From positions 59,863,603 to 59,927,602 of the forward strand of contig OZ024929.1 in NCBI GenBank assembly GCA_964017235.1: 64,000 bases of DNA, read 5' to 3'. The notes below the pieces were generated by a model that saw nothing but the letters and a program-made list of their open reading frames with translations, made no database searches and had not been told where the DNA came from. Each line of letters begins with the position of its first letter. The first letter of the stretch is position 1. The translations under genes and the position numbers were made by a program. The stretch is from Sabellastarte sp. h YS-2021. Taxonomy: Eukaryota; Annelida; Polychaeta; Sabellida; Sabellidae. Below, in pieces: positions 46,885 to 57,818 of the stretch.

Positions 46885-47156
46885 CCATTTTAAATGGTAT
46901 AGATGTTAAGACATTAAGGCTGGACAGTAAAAGACTCCGGCCCCATCTCAGAGATTGCCTAGAAAAGGGTGAAATGTGTCCATTTCCAACAACTGAGTGT
47001 AAAGTAACCACTCTTGAAGAAAGGACATTTTCAATTGAAATAGACTGTTTATGTAGGCAGCCAAACAACAGATCTATGAAAAACTGTAAAAAATGTTCAA
47101 AGAAAGCACACATAGCCTGCTTATGGCAGAATCTAAAGTGTGATCAATGTCAGTAA
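46885..47156 (+). CDS. Terminal exon of an Ulp1/SENP-like protein with PHD-like finger
   Basis: The polypyrimidine tract TTGATATTGTCTTTTCAACAG ends at 46884, a good splice acceptor. From 46885 the frame is open to TAA at 47154-47156 (about 90 residues): AILNGIDVKTLRLDSKRLRP, HLRDCLEKGEMCPFP, then a Cys/His finger C-x-C-x10-C-x2-C-x4-H-x2-C-x6-C-x2-C (DCLCRQPNN...CKKCSKKAHIAC...CDQC). The first part resembles, from memory, the tail found after C48/Ulp1 cysteine-protease domains in many invertebrate and transposon-borne proteins. The finger resembles a shortened PHD. The protease domain itself is not in the window. Upstream exons are missing, so this is probably a captured or leftover exon of the transposon's own gene. 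The frame is undamaged. Confidence 0.6.
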
Positions 47157-47278
47157 TCTGTAATACAGTTAGCATAAAGAGGTTAGATGTTTTGTAATCT
47201 GCATTTTATATTACCTTTTATGGTGCTTTTATATTGTAGAAATTATTGACTTCCCTTGTATTCTTTGTACACTGTTTA

Positions 47279-47284
47279 AATAAA
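47279..47284 (+). promoter_or_regulatory. Polyadenylation signal AATAAA
   Basis: AATAAA lies 123 bases after the stop codon of the exon at 46885-47156, in an AT-rich 3' untranslated stretch, just before the right TIR. Confidence 0.6.
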
Positions 47285-47323
47285 GACAATTTGAAAATAT
47301 TAATAATTTTTTATCATTATCAC

Positions 47324-47422
47324 AGGTGGGGGGGTAAATTTTCATGGCGGGGGGGACTATTTTCTAGAAAATTTTGCCCCCCGGGGGGGGAGATTTTACG
47401 GGGGGGAAGATTTACTTTTACA
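47324..47422 (+). repeat. Right TIR of the G/C-rich transposon
   Basis: AGGTGGGGGGGTAAATTTTC, TTTTCTAGAAAATTTTG and CCCCCCGGGGGGGGAGATTT mirror the left TIR, and it ends TTTACTTTTACA before CCGG. Confidence 0.85.
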
Positions 47423-47426
47423 CCGG

Positions 47427-47667
47427 TATCCATCAGCACAGGCTGGCTAGTGACCCTACCGGTAGCCTGAACAGGACTGGTACTGGTCCAAAAATCTGCA
47501 CTGGGGAGATAAGGGTCGCAATGGTCACAGCAACTTCTGGTAGGAGAACCCTCTGAGCAGCCTCACCGGTGGTCTGAACAAGACTGGAACCGGTACCCCC
47601 AACCGGTACCCCCAACCGGTACCCCCAACCAGTGGAAAGGCCTCTGGTGGAGATTCCAGTATCAAAA
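47427..47667 (-). pseudogene. DIRS C gag-like piece (fossil)
   Basis: GGTGGTCTGAACAAGACTGG and GGAACCGGTACCCCCAACC match copy A gag DNA at about 8740-8780. CCGGTACCCCCAA is repeated three times at 47590-47630. It sits between the TIR element and F1-3, and is continued after F1-3 at 53080. Confidence 0.65.
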
Positions 47668-47939
47668 CAAGAGGAGAGTGCCCGTGAACGGGCACTGTGT
47701 CAGCTGACTGAATGTTTTTGATTTGTGATGGTGATAATGAGAGGAAAGCATAATTATCAGGGAAAGTGCTGTACAGAAATACAGTAAATGGTAACTGAAC
47801 AGCATGTTCGAAAGATATTTCGAAGCTGACAGAAGAAAAGGACAAAAAAGTTGTGCCCTGCAAATGGTATTATGAAATAAAGTAACAAGGTAATTGTTTA
47901 AGGGTAAAAAGTAGGTTAAAAATATTTAAAGAAATACTA

Positions 47940-48771
47940 TAAATGCAATATCCTCGTTCGACCATGAAGAAGGGGTCCAAAGGTCAAATCTGACCATACC
48001 AAAAGATTCCCAGCCAAAGAATTTAGGATGGTTTACCATCCCAAACCTCTCGGACCAGTAATAAGTGAGTCATAGGCACTTTTTAAGTTTGGCTATCCTT
48101 GTTTGACCTTGAAGGAGGGGATCCAAGGTCAAATCCGACCACACAAAAAAATTCCCAGCCCATGATTTCCTGTAGCTTGTTTACCATCCCAAACTTGTAG
48201 GACCAATAATAAGCGAGTTCTAAGCAATTGTAAGTTTGGCTATACTCAACTGCCCTTGAAGGAGGGGTCCCAGGTCAAATCTGACCACACCAAAAGAATC
48301 CCAGCCCATGATTTCCTATATGTTGGTTTACCATCCCAAACCTCCAAGACCAATAATACGCGAGTAAAAAGCACTTTAAGTTTGGCTATCTTCGTTTGAC
48401 CTGGAAGGAGGGGTCTAAGGTCAAATCCAACCACACCAAAAGATTCCCAGCCCATGATTTTCTATAGGTTGGTTTTCCATTCGAAACCTCTAGGACCAAT
48501 AATAAGTGAGTTATAAGCACTTTTAAGTTTGGCTATCCTCATTTGACCTTGAAGGAGGGGTCCATGGTGAAATCCGACCACACCAAAAAATTCCCAGCTC
48601 ATGATTTTCTATAGGTTGGTTTTCATTCCAACCTCTGGGACCAATAATAAGCAAGTTATAAGCACTTTTATGTTTGGCTATCCTCATTTGACCTTGAAGG
48701 AGGGTTCCAAGGTCAAATCAGACCATATTAACAGATTCCCAGCCCATGATTTCCTACAGGTTGGATACAAT
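47940..48771 (+). repeat. 146-bp array in F1-3 (about 6 units)
   Basis: Same order and unit variants as 600-1436 in F1-1, unit by unit, with scattered differences. Confidence 0.88.
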
Positions 48772-51700
48772 GATTTACTCAACAGTGAGAACCTGAAAGA
48801 AGCTATTGCTCAGCTATCCCATGACATAGAGGTCTGCAATTTCACTATATTATAGCTGACCAAAACGTCTGTGAATAACATATTTAACAAAATACTCTAA
48901 ATGTAATAATTTTCAAGTTACAACTGATTTACTCAAGAGTGAGAACCTCAAAGTAACTATTACTCAGCTATGCAATGAGCTACATGTCTGAATTTTTGCT
49001 CTGTTATAGCTGACCTAAAAGTAGCTGAACAACATATTTAAGCAAAATACTGTAAATGCAATAGTTTTCAAGTTACAACTGATTTACTCAATAGTGAGAA
49101 CCAGAAAATAGCTATTGCTCCGCTATGCCATGAGCTATAGGTCTGTAATTTCACTATGTTATAGCTAACCCAAAAGTAGGTGAACAATATATTTTAACAA
49201 AATACTCCAAATGCAATATTTTTCAAGTTATAGCTGATTTACTCAACAGTCAGTGCCTGAGAATAGCTATTGCTCAGTTGTGCCATGAGCTACAGGTCTG
49301 TAATTTCACTATGTTATAGCTGACCCAAAAGTAGCTGAATAACATATTTGCACAAATTTCTGTAAAGGCAATAGTTTTCCAATTACAACTGATTTACTCA
49401 ACATTGAGAACTTCAAAGTAGCTATTACTCAGCTATGCAATGAGTCACAGGTCTGGAACTTCACTATGTTATAGCTGACCCCAAAATAGGTGAATAACAT
49501 ATTGAAACAAAATACTCTAAATGCAATAATTTCCAAGTTATAAGTGATTTACTCAACAGTGATAACCTAAAAGTAGCTATTACTCAGCTATGCCATGAGC
49601 TACAGGTCTGAAATTTTACTATGTTATAGCTGACCCAAAAGTAGGTGAACAACATATTTAAGCAAAATACTCTAAATGCAATAGTTTTCAAGTTACAACT
49701 GATTTACTCAATAGTGATGACCTAAAAGTAGCTATTACTCAGCTATGCCATGAGCTACAGGTCTGAAATTTTACTATGTTATAGTTGACCCAAATGTAGC
49801 TGAATAACATATTTATACTAAATTCTCTAAATGCAATAGTTTTGCAATTACAACTGATTTACTCAATAGTGAGAACCTCAAAGTAGTTATCACTCAGCTA
49901 TGCAATGAGCTACAGGTCTGAAATTTCACTATGTTATAGCTGACCCAAAAGTAGGTGAACAACATATTTAAGCAAAATACTGTAAATGCAAAAGTTTTCC
50001 AATTACAACTGATTTACTCAACAATGAGAACTTCAAAGTAGCTATTACTCAGTTATGCAATGAGCCACAGGTCTGGAACTTCACTATATTACAGCTGACC
50101 CCCAAATAGGTGAATAACATATTTAAACAAAATACTCTAAATGCAATAGTTTTCAAGTTATAAGTGATTTACTCAACAGTGATAACCTAAAAGTAGCTAT
50201 TACTCAGCTATGCCATGAGCTACAGTCCTGAAATTTTATTATGTTATAGCTGACCCAAAAGTAGCTGAATAACATATTTATACAAAATTCTCTAAATGCA
50301 ATAGTTTTCCAATTACAACTGATTTACTCACTAGTGAGAACTTCAAAGTAGGTATTACTCAGCTATGCAATGAGCCACAGGTCTGCAATTTCACTATGTT
50401 ATAGCTGATCAAAAATTATGTGAATAACATATTCAAACAAAATACTCTAAATGTAATAGTTTTCGAGTTACAACTGATTTACTCAACAGTGATAACCTCA
50501 AAGTAGCTATCACTCAGCTATGCAATGAGCTACATGTCTGAATTTTTACTATGTTATAGCTGACCCAAAAGTAGGTGAACAACATATTTAAGCAAATTAC
50601 TGTAAATGCAATAGTTTTCAAGTTACAACTGATTTACTCAATAGTGAGAACCTGAAAATAGCTATTGCTCAGCTATGCCATGAGCTATAGTTCTGTAATT
50701 TCACTATGTTATAGCTGACCCCAAAGTAGGTGAACAACATATTTTAACAAAATACTCCAAATGCAATAGTTTTCAAGTTACAGCTGATTTACTCAACAGT
50801 CAGTACGTGAAAATAGCTATTGCTCAGTTGTGCCATGAGCTACAGGTCTGTAATTTCACTATGTTATAGCTGACCCAAAAGTAGCTGAATAACATATTTA
50901 CACAAATTTCTGTAAATGCAATAGTTTTCCAATTACAACTGATTTACTCAACAATGAGAACTTCAAAGTAGCTATTACTCAGCTATGCAATGAGCCACAG
51001 GTCTGGAACTTCACTATGTTATAGCTGACCCCCTAATAAGTGAATAACATATTGAAACAAAATACTGTAAATGCAATAGTTTTCAAGTTACAACTGATTT
51101 ACTCAATAGTGATGACCTAAAAGTAGCTATTACTCAGCTATGCCATGAGCTACAGGTCTGAAATTTTACTATGTTATAGCTGACCCAAAAGTAGCTGAAT
51201 AACATATTTATACGAAATTCTCTAAATGCAATAGTTTTCCAATTACAACTGATTTACTCAATAGTGAGAACTTCAAAGTAGCTATTACTCAGCTATGCAA
51301 TGAGCCACAGATCTGAAACTTCACTATGTTATAGCTGATCCCAAAATAGGTGAATAACATATTAAAACAAAATACTCTAAATGCAATAATTTCCAAGTTA
51401 TAAGTGATTTACTCAACAGTGATAACCTAAAAGTAGCTATTACTCAGCTATGCCATGAGCTACAGGTCTGAAATTTTACTATGTTATAGCTGACCCAAAA
51501 GTAGGTGAACAACATATTTAAGCAAAATACTCTAAATGCAATAGTTTTCAAGTTACAACTGATTTACTCAATAGTGATGACCTAAAAGTAGCTATTACTC
51601 AGCTATGCCATGAGCTACAGGTCTGAAATTTTACTATGTTATAGTTGACCCAAATGTAGCTGAATAACATATTTATACTAAATTCTCTAAATGCAATAGT

Positions 51701-52495
51701 TTTGCAATTACAACTGATTTACTCAATAGTGAGAACCTCAAAGTAGTTATTACTCAGCTATGCAATGAGCTACAGGTCTGAAATTTCACTATGTTATAGC
51801 TGACCCAAAAGTAGGTGAACAACATATTAAAGCAAAATACTGTAAATGCAATAGTTTTCAAGTTACAACTGATTTACTCAATAGTGATGACCTAAAAGTA
51901 GCTATTACTCAGCTATGCCATGAGCTACAGGTCTGAAATTTTACTATGTTATAGCTGACCCAAAAGTAGGTGAACAACATATTTAAGCAAAATATTGTAA
52001 ATGCAATAGTTTTCAAGTTACAACTGATTTACTCAATAGTGATGACCTAAAAGTAGCTATTACTCAGCTATGCCATGAGCTACAGGTCTGAAATTTTACT
52101 ATGTTATAGCTGACCCAAAAGTAGCTGAATAACATATTTATACAAAATTCTCTAAATGCAATAGTTTTCCAATTACAACTGATTTACTCAATAGTGAGAA
52201 CTTCAAAGTAGCTATTACTCAGCTATGCAATGAGCCACAGATCTGAAACTTCACTATGTTTTAGCTGATCCCAAAATAGGTGAATAACATATTGAAACAA
52301 AATACTCTAAATGCAATAGTTTCCAAGTTATAAGCCATTTACTCAACAGTGATAACCTAAAAGTAGCTATTACTCAGCTATGCCATGAGCTACAGGTCTG
52401 AAATTTTACTATGTTATAGCTGACCCAAAAGTAGCTGAATAACATATTTATACGAAATTCTCTAAATGCAATAGTTTTTAAGTTACAAGTGATTC
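48772..52495 (+). repeat. 155-bp tandem array in F1-3 (24 units)
   Basis: GATTTACTCA-type anchors run from 48772 to 52491 at 155-bp steps. The order of unit variants repeats in longer blocks (for example about 49545-49990 resembles 51400-51840), so blocks of several units have been duplicated. Confidence 0.93.
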
Positions 52496-53079
52496 TACTC
52501 ATGATGGAAGTTACTGAAAAGCCCAAAAGTAGCTATTACTCACTTAGCTATTGAGACAGGCACCCAACTTACTCACCATATTGTAGCTATGAAAAAAGTA
52601 GCTGAATAACATATTTTAACAAAATGCTCTAGATGCAACAGTTTTCAAGTTATAAATGATTTTGTGCATGATTTCATGAATGTTAATGCATTAAAAATTA
52701 TTAAAAAAATTTATTAAAAAAAAAGTAAGACAGATCCAGGTCTCATACTCACACAAGAGAATCTACCTGTGGCCTAGTACATATATGCAAGATATGAGAG
52801 AAATCCCTGCAATAGTCACTGAGAAAATTGTGATTAAGTGTTGAAATTTTCACACTTTTGGTGGGGGTACCCCCCTTGTAATGTCTCTAGCAAACAGACG
52901 AACAGACAGATTTGCATGCCTTGAACAATTTTTCATCCTCGATAGATAAGGTATCTTTTAAAAAAAACAGCACGTCTCTAGGCCTTGTAGTTTTGGAGGA
53001 GAAGTTGTTCACGCGGACGCGGACGCCCACGGCGCAGAGTGACGACATAATGCCAGCTGACTGACAAGTCAGCTGACAT
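52496..53079 (+). repeat. F1-3 3' tail with terminal hairpin
   Basis: The tail matches 4236-4814 closely (AGACAGATCCAGGTCTCATA, CAGACGAACAGACAG). The first hairpin arm has one base different (TGCCAGCTGACT). Confidence 0.85.
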
Positions 53080-53736
53080 AAAAAGGGGGTAATCACTGGT
53101 AACCACTGAAGGGGGCTTTCTTGACAGCTTCACAGGAACATGACTGGAACCAGTACCCCAACAGTCCACCAGTGGAAAGACCTCTGGTGGGGGTTTCAGG
53201 ATCAAAAAGGGCTGATCACTGGTAAGCACTGAAGGGTTTTTTCCACAGGAGCAGCACCCACCGGTAGTCTGTACAGACTGGAACCGGTAAAACTCATCAC
53301 TAGTGCTCCCCACCGGTAGTCTGACCAGAACTGGCACCGGTAAAACTCATCACTTCTTGTCAGCTGAACCAGTCACGCTTGGGGATTTGCTTGCCGGTAG
53401 TTGTGTTGAGATCTGTGAAATCACATGACCGGCACCGGCAAAAATTCGCAGAGTTCAATGACAATTTGTCATCTAACTTCTTCAGGCCAACAGACGAGTT
53501 GCTGGATTTCTTCTTGCCAGTTAAAAAGTGGGTGTACAGTAATAAATACTCGTCTTTCCTTCTAAAACTTCTGTTGAAAACACGATTCCTCCATTGTTGA
53601 ATGCATATCACGTGACCAGGTCCGTGTCACGTGACAAGCATAAGCTGGAAGTGATGACGTCAGACGATGCATTCTTCTTTCCTTCTAATATCTTCTCGTT
53701 GACATACGCTCAGTGTTACTCGACCAGGTAGAAATA
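53080..53736 (-). pseudogene. DIRS C gag-like piece and 5' leader (fossil)
   Basis: It has ACCGGTAGTCTG-type text in two to three diverged repeats (53255-53345), then DNA that once coded part of gag, then a leader-like stretch with TCACGTGACCAGG and TGTCACGTGACAAG near 53610-53640. No frame survives. It lies between F1-3 and F1-4. Confidence 0.55.
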
Positions 53737-53999
53737 CAAGAGGAGAGTGCCCGTGAACGGGCACTGTGTCAGCTGACTGAGTGTTTTTGATTTGTGAAGG
53801 TGATTAGAGGACAGAATAATTATCAGGAAAAGGGCTGTACAGAAATACAGTAAATGGTAACTGAACAGCAACTTTGAAAGAAATTCCGAAGCTGACAGAA
53901 GAAAAGGATAAAAAAGTTGTGCCCTGTAAATGGTATTATGAAGGAAAATAACAAGGTAATTGTTTAAGTGTAAAAAATAGGTTAAAACATATTTAAAGA

Positions 54000-54590
54000 A
54001 ATACTACAAATGCAATATCCTCGTTCGACCTTGAAGAAGGGGTCCAAGGTCAAATCTAACCACACAAATACATTCCCAGCCCATGATTTCATATGGTTTA
54101 CCATTCCAAACCTCAATTATAAATGAGTTATAAGCACTTTTAAGCTTGGCTGTCCTCATTTGACCTTGAAGGAGGGGTCCAAAGGTCAAATCTGACCATA
54201 CCAAAAGATTCTGAGCCAATGATTTCCTATGGGATGGTTTACCATCCCAAATCTCTGTCACCAATAATAAGCGAGTTGTAGGCACTTTCAATTTTCGCTA
54301 TCCTCATTTGACCTTGAAGGAGGGTTCCAAGGTCAAATCGGACCATATCAACAGATTCACAGCCCATGATTTCCTGTCTGTTTACCATCCCAAACCTCTG
54401 GGACCGATAATAAGCGAGTTATAAGCATTTTTAAGTTTGGCTATCCTTGTTTGAGCTTGAAGGAGGGGTCATTGAAGGTCAAATCTGACCACACCAAAAG
54501 ATTCCCACCCCATGATTTCCTACAGGTTGGTTTATCATCCCAAACCTCTAGGATCAATAATAAGGGAGATATAAGCACTTTTCATGACTG
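54000..54590 (+). repeat. 146-bp array in F1-4
   Basis: GACCTTGAAGGAGGGGTCC-type units repeat about every 145 bp. They are diverged from the units in F1-1 and F1-3 and nearer to those of F1-2. Confidence 0.85.
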
Positions 54591-54774
54591 ACAAAAAACG
54601 CCTGTGGCGGCCATCTTGTTTCTCAAAATGAGGCCAAAAATATTCCCAGACAACATTTTATGGTTATTAATATATACTGCAAACTTAAGAAAGCTAGCTA
54701 TAATATTTTTTTTTCATCAGAGCAGTAATGGTGAAATCTCTCTCTACACACTGCGGCTATCCAGTGGATACAAT

Positions 54775-56030
54775 GATTTACTCAACAGTGAGAACCTGAA
54801 AGTAGCTATTGCTCAGCTATGCCATGACATAGAGGTCTGCAATTTCACTATGTTATAGCTGACCAAAAATTCTGTGAATAACATATTTAACAAATTACTC
54901 TAAATGTAATAGTTTTCAAGTTACAACTGATTTACTCAACAGTGAGAACCTCAAAGGAACTATTACTCAGCTATGCAATGAGCTACATGTCTGAAATTTT
55001 ACTATGTTATAGCTAACCCAAAAGTAGGTGAACAACATATTTAAGCAAACTACTGTAAATGCAATAGTTTTCAAGCTGCAACTGATTTACTCAATAGTGA
55101 GAACCTGAAAATAGCTATTGCTCCGCTATGCCATGAGCTATAGGTCTGTAATTTCACTATGTTATAGCTGACCCAAAAGTAGGTGAACAATATATTTTAA
55201 CAAAATACTCCAAATGCAATATTTTTCAAGTTATAGCTGATTTACTCAACAGTCAGTACCTGAGAATAGCTATTGCTCAGTTGTGCCATGAGCTATAGGT
55301 CTATAATTTCACTATGTTATAGCTGACCCAAAAGTAGCTGAATAACATATTTGCACAAATTTCTGTAAATGCAATAGTTTTCCAATTATAACTGATTTAC
55401 TCAACAGTGAGAACTTCAAAGTAGCTATTACTCAGCTATGAAATGAGCCACAGGTCTGAAACTTCACTATGTTATAGCTGACCCCAAAATAGGTGAATAA
55501 CATATTGAAACAAAATACTCTAAATGCAATAGTTTTCAAGTTATAAGTGATTTACTCAACAGTGATAACCTAAAAGTAGCTATTACTCAGCTATGCCATG
55601 AGCTACAGGTCTGAAATTTTACTATGTTATAGCTGGCCCAAAAGTAGCTGAATAACATATTGATACAAAATTCTCTAAATGCAATAGTTTTTAAGTTACA
55701 AGTGATTTTACTCATGATGGAAGTTACTGAAAAGCCCAAAAGTAGCTATTACTCACTTAGCTATTGAGACAGACACCCAACTTACTCACCATATTGTAGC
55801 TATGAAAAAAGTAGCTGAATAACATATTTTAACAAAATGCTCTAAATGCAACACTTTTCAAGTTATAAGTGATTTACTCAACAGTGATAACCTAAAAGTA
55901 GCTATTACTCAGCTATGCCATGAGCTACAGGTCTGAAACTTCACTATGTTATAGCTGACCCCAAAGTAGCTGAATAACATATTTATACGAAATTCTCTAA
56001 ATGCAATAGTTTTTAAGTTACAAGTGATTT
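54775..56030 (+). repeat. 155-bp array in F1-4 (6 units plus one after the tail module)
   Basis: Anchors run from 54775 to 55704 at 155 bp. The tail module GGAAGTTACTGAAAAGCCC follows, then one more array unit at about 55870-56025, then the tail module again. This records an unequal exchange or template jump between tail and array. Confidence 0.88.
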
Positions 56031-56615
56031 TACTCATAATGGAAGTTACTGAAAAGCCCAAAAGTAGCTATTACTCACTTAGCTATTGAGACAGACACCC
56101 AACTTACTCACCATATTGTAGCTATGAAAAAAGTATCTGAACAACATATTTTCACAAAATGCTGTAAATGCAACACTTTTCAAGTTATAAGTGATTTAGT
56201 GCATGATTTCATGAATTTTAATGCATTAAAAATTATTAAAAAAATTTATTAAAAAAAAAGTAAGACAGATCCAGGTCTCATACTCACACAAGAGAATCTA
56301 CCTCTGGCCTAATACATATATGCAAGATATGAGAGAAATCCCTGCAATAGTCACTGAGAAAATTGTGATAAAAAGTTGAAATTTTCACACTTTTGGTGGG
56401 GGTACCCCCCCTTGTAATGTCTCTAGCAAACAGACGAACAGACAGATTTGCATGCCTTGAACAATTTTTCATCCTCGATAGATAAGGTATCTTTTAAAAA
56501 AAACAGCATGTCTCTAGGCCTTGTAGTTTTGGAGAAGAAGTTGTTCACGCGGACGCGGACGCCCACGCCGCAGAGTGATGACATAATGTCAGCTGACTGA
56601 CAAGTCAGCTGACAT

Positions 56616-56825
56616 AAAAAGGAGGGTGAATTGTGGAAACTACACGCTTCTAAACAGCAGAAGGAATGCTGCAGGGATGACACACGACCCCTCACCCACG
56701 ACTTCGTCTCGACGACAAGTACACAGAATTCTTCAAAACTGGCTAATAAAAAACTGGATAATGCCTCGTTTAAGTCCTGGAGAGGCCCTGATATGTATGT
56801 AACACAATATATATATTTTCAGATG
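56616..56825. other. Unassigned piece between F1-4 and DIRS fragments
   Basis: No gene recognised. It may be leader DNA of copy C, because it continues the A-run junction of F1-4, but no clear match in other copies was found. Confidence 0.35.
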
Positions 56826-56975
56826 AAATTGCAAATTTAATAAGTATATTAAATTTTTATAAGTTAATACCCTATCCAATGGACACTATGCTAAACCGGT
56901 CGGCGCAGACCGGCCCGCCAAACGTCAGAAAAAGACGACAGGTAATTATTTCGACAGGTAAAGGTCCTGTATAAA
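56826..56975 (-). repeat. Partial DIRS left terminal repeat
   Basis: TTGCAAATTTAATAAGTA through CTATCCAATGGACACTATGC to CGGCCCGCCAAACG is a D-type outer end. It stops where an F2 5' end begins, so it is the remains of one more DIRS copy. Confidence 0.8.
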
Positions 56976-57100
56976 CAAGACCACTGCCGCAGTGTGTATC
57001 TCCCGCCGAGTATTAAAGGCGAAGAAATACCGTTTCCGAGATATTCACATTTTTCATTTTCCGCTAAAATCCAAAGATGGCCACCAAAAGTGGCGAAAAT
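56976..57100 (+). repeat. F2-type 5' fragment
   Basis: CAAGACCACTGCCGCAGTG, GTATCTCCCGCCGAG, then half of a 151-bp unit (AAAGATGGCCACCAAAAGTGG). It ends at the left border of DIRS D and has no 3' hairpin. Confidence 0.85.
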
Positions 57101-57372
57101 TTGCAAATTTAATAAGTAAATTAAATTTTTATAAGTTAATACCCTATCCAATGGACAATTGCTAATCCGTTCGGCGCAGACCGGCCCGCCAAACGCCAGA
57201 AAAAGACGGCCTGTGTTTCCACCGGCTGGCCGGTCCTCACACTGCACTCGCCAGGTGGCGTGTTGTACTTCCTTCCTGTCTAGACAAGCTGACGTCATAG
57301 CATCTTTTTCGTTGTCTAAACCTATTAGACCCCTAGTAAATTTATAGCGGGGTCGGTGGGAGGGTCTTGCGT
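57101..57372 (-). repeat. DIRS D left (3') inverted terminal repeat
   Basis: CTATCCAATGGACAATTGC, CAAACGCCAGAAAAAGACGG, GCGAGTG/CACTCGCCAGGTGGCG and TGTCTAGACAAGCTGACGTC mirror the right end 63087-62950. Confidence 0.88.
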
Positions 57373-57462
57373 GTCCATTGGACAGGGTATTAACTTATAA
57401 AAATTTAATTTACTTATTAAATTTGCAATTTTATTGCGTTAATACATCCTATCCAATGGACA
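57373..57462 (-). repeat. DIRS D internal complementary region
   Basis: TCCATTGGACAGGGTATTAA...TTAAATTTGCAA joins AATTTTATTGCGTTAATACATCC. Read on the other strand this is right end GCAATAAAA directly followed by left end TTGCAAATTT, the expected circle junction. Confidence 0.9.
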
Positions 57463-57818
57463 GTATGCTGAATAAGTACCGCTTGGTCGGCGGGTAAGTT
57501 ACTAGAGACTCAGAAAATAACTAACAACTCTAAGCCTGGGTCGATCTAAGATTGTCAAGACCCTTAAGGCTATAGTCGGTCAACAGAAACCGGTTAAACG
57601 GTCCAAACCGACTCGCCTCCCCCCCTTTTTTTACAGACCTGCTCTGAGGTAGGGGAAGAGAGGGATGAGTTCAGTCCCAAGGAAATAAACCTCCCGAAGG
57701 AAGCATGTTTGATTGATGATTTTTTTTTTTTTGATGCTTCTTAACTATATATGCACTATATACATATGTACAGATCTCCTCTCCAGCCTGGGTTACTTGT
57801 GGATCTGCTGAGCAGCCA
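57463..57818. other. DIRS D 3' untranslated region
   Basis: No gene. It contains CAGACCTGCTCTGAGGTAGG, a C7-T7 run and T12. It is shared in outline with copy C (42087-42419) and with the inverted piece of copy A (about 10040-10200). Confidence 0.7.

Larger units (their letters stand above)
46086..47422 (+). mobile_element. DNA transposon with long G/C-rich TIRs, carrying a gene 3' exon
   Basis: The 1337-bp element is flanked by CCGG on both sides (46082-46085 and 47423-47426), a likely 4-bp target duplication. Left end TGTAATGGTAAATCTTCCCC and right end (complement) TGTAAAAGTAAATCTTCCCC extend into terminal inverted repeats of about 100-160 bp built from CCCCCCGGGGGG and TTTTCTAGAAAA palindromes. 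No transposase is seen. The interior holds a 126-bp duplication (46363-46600) and the last exon of an Ulp1-like gene. Superfamily not recognised. It is inserted in DIRS C. Confidence 0.8.
47668..53079 (+). mobile_element. F1 hairpin-ended array element, copy 3
   Basis: It starts CAAGAGGAGAGTGCCCGTGA and ends in the F1 hairpin at 53050-53079, followed by AAAAAGGG. The first 1.1 kb is about 98% like F1-1 by eye. The flanks read ATCAAAA and AAAAAGGGGGTAATCACTGG. A related sequence without insertion, ATCAAAAAGGGCTGATCACTGG, lies just downstream at about 53200, so the A run was the target. It carries 24 units of the 155-bp array. Non-coding. Confidence 0.88.
53737..56615 (+). mobile_element. F1 hairpin-ended array element, copy 4
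   Basis: It starts CAAGAGGAGAGTGCCCGTGA after GAAATA, and the F1 hairpin ends at 56615 before AAAAAGGAGG. It has four to five 146-bp units (about 54000-54590), one GGCGGCCATCTTG unit as in F1-2, and only six 155-bp units (54775-55704). The array end and tail module is partly duplicated (55705-56160). Non-coding. Confidence 0.88.

Noticed and set aside
46885-47156. Ordinary host gene at the Ulp1-like exon
   Set aside because: It lies between matching TIRs with CCGG duplications and no upstream exon is visible in the window; a transposon-borne exon is more likely, though a host origin is not excluded.
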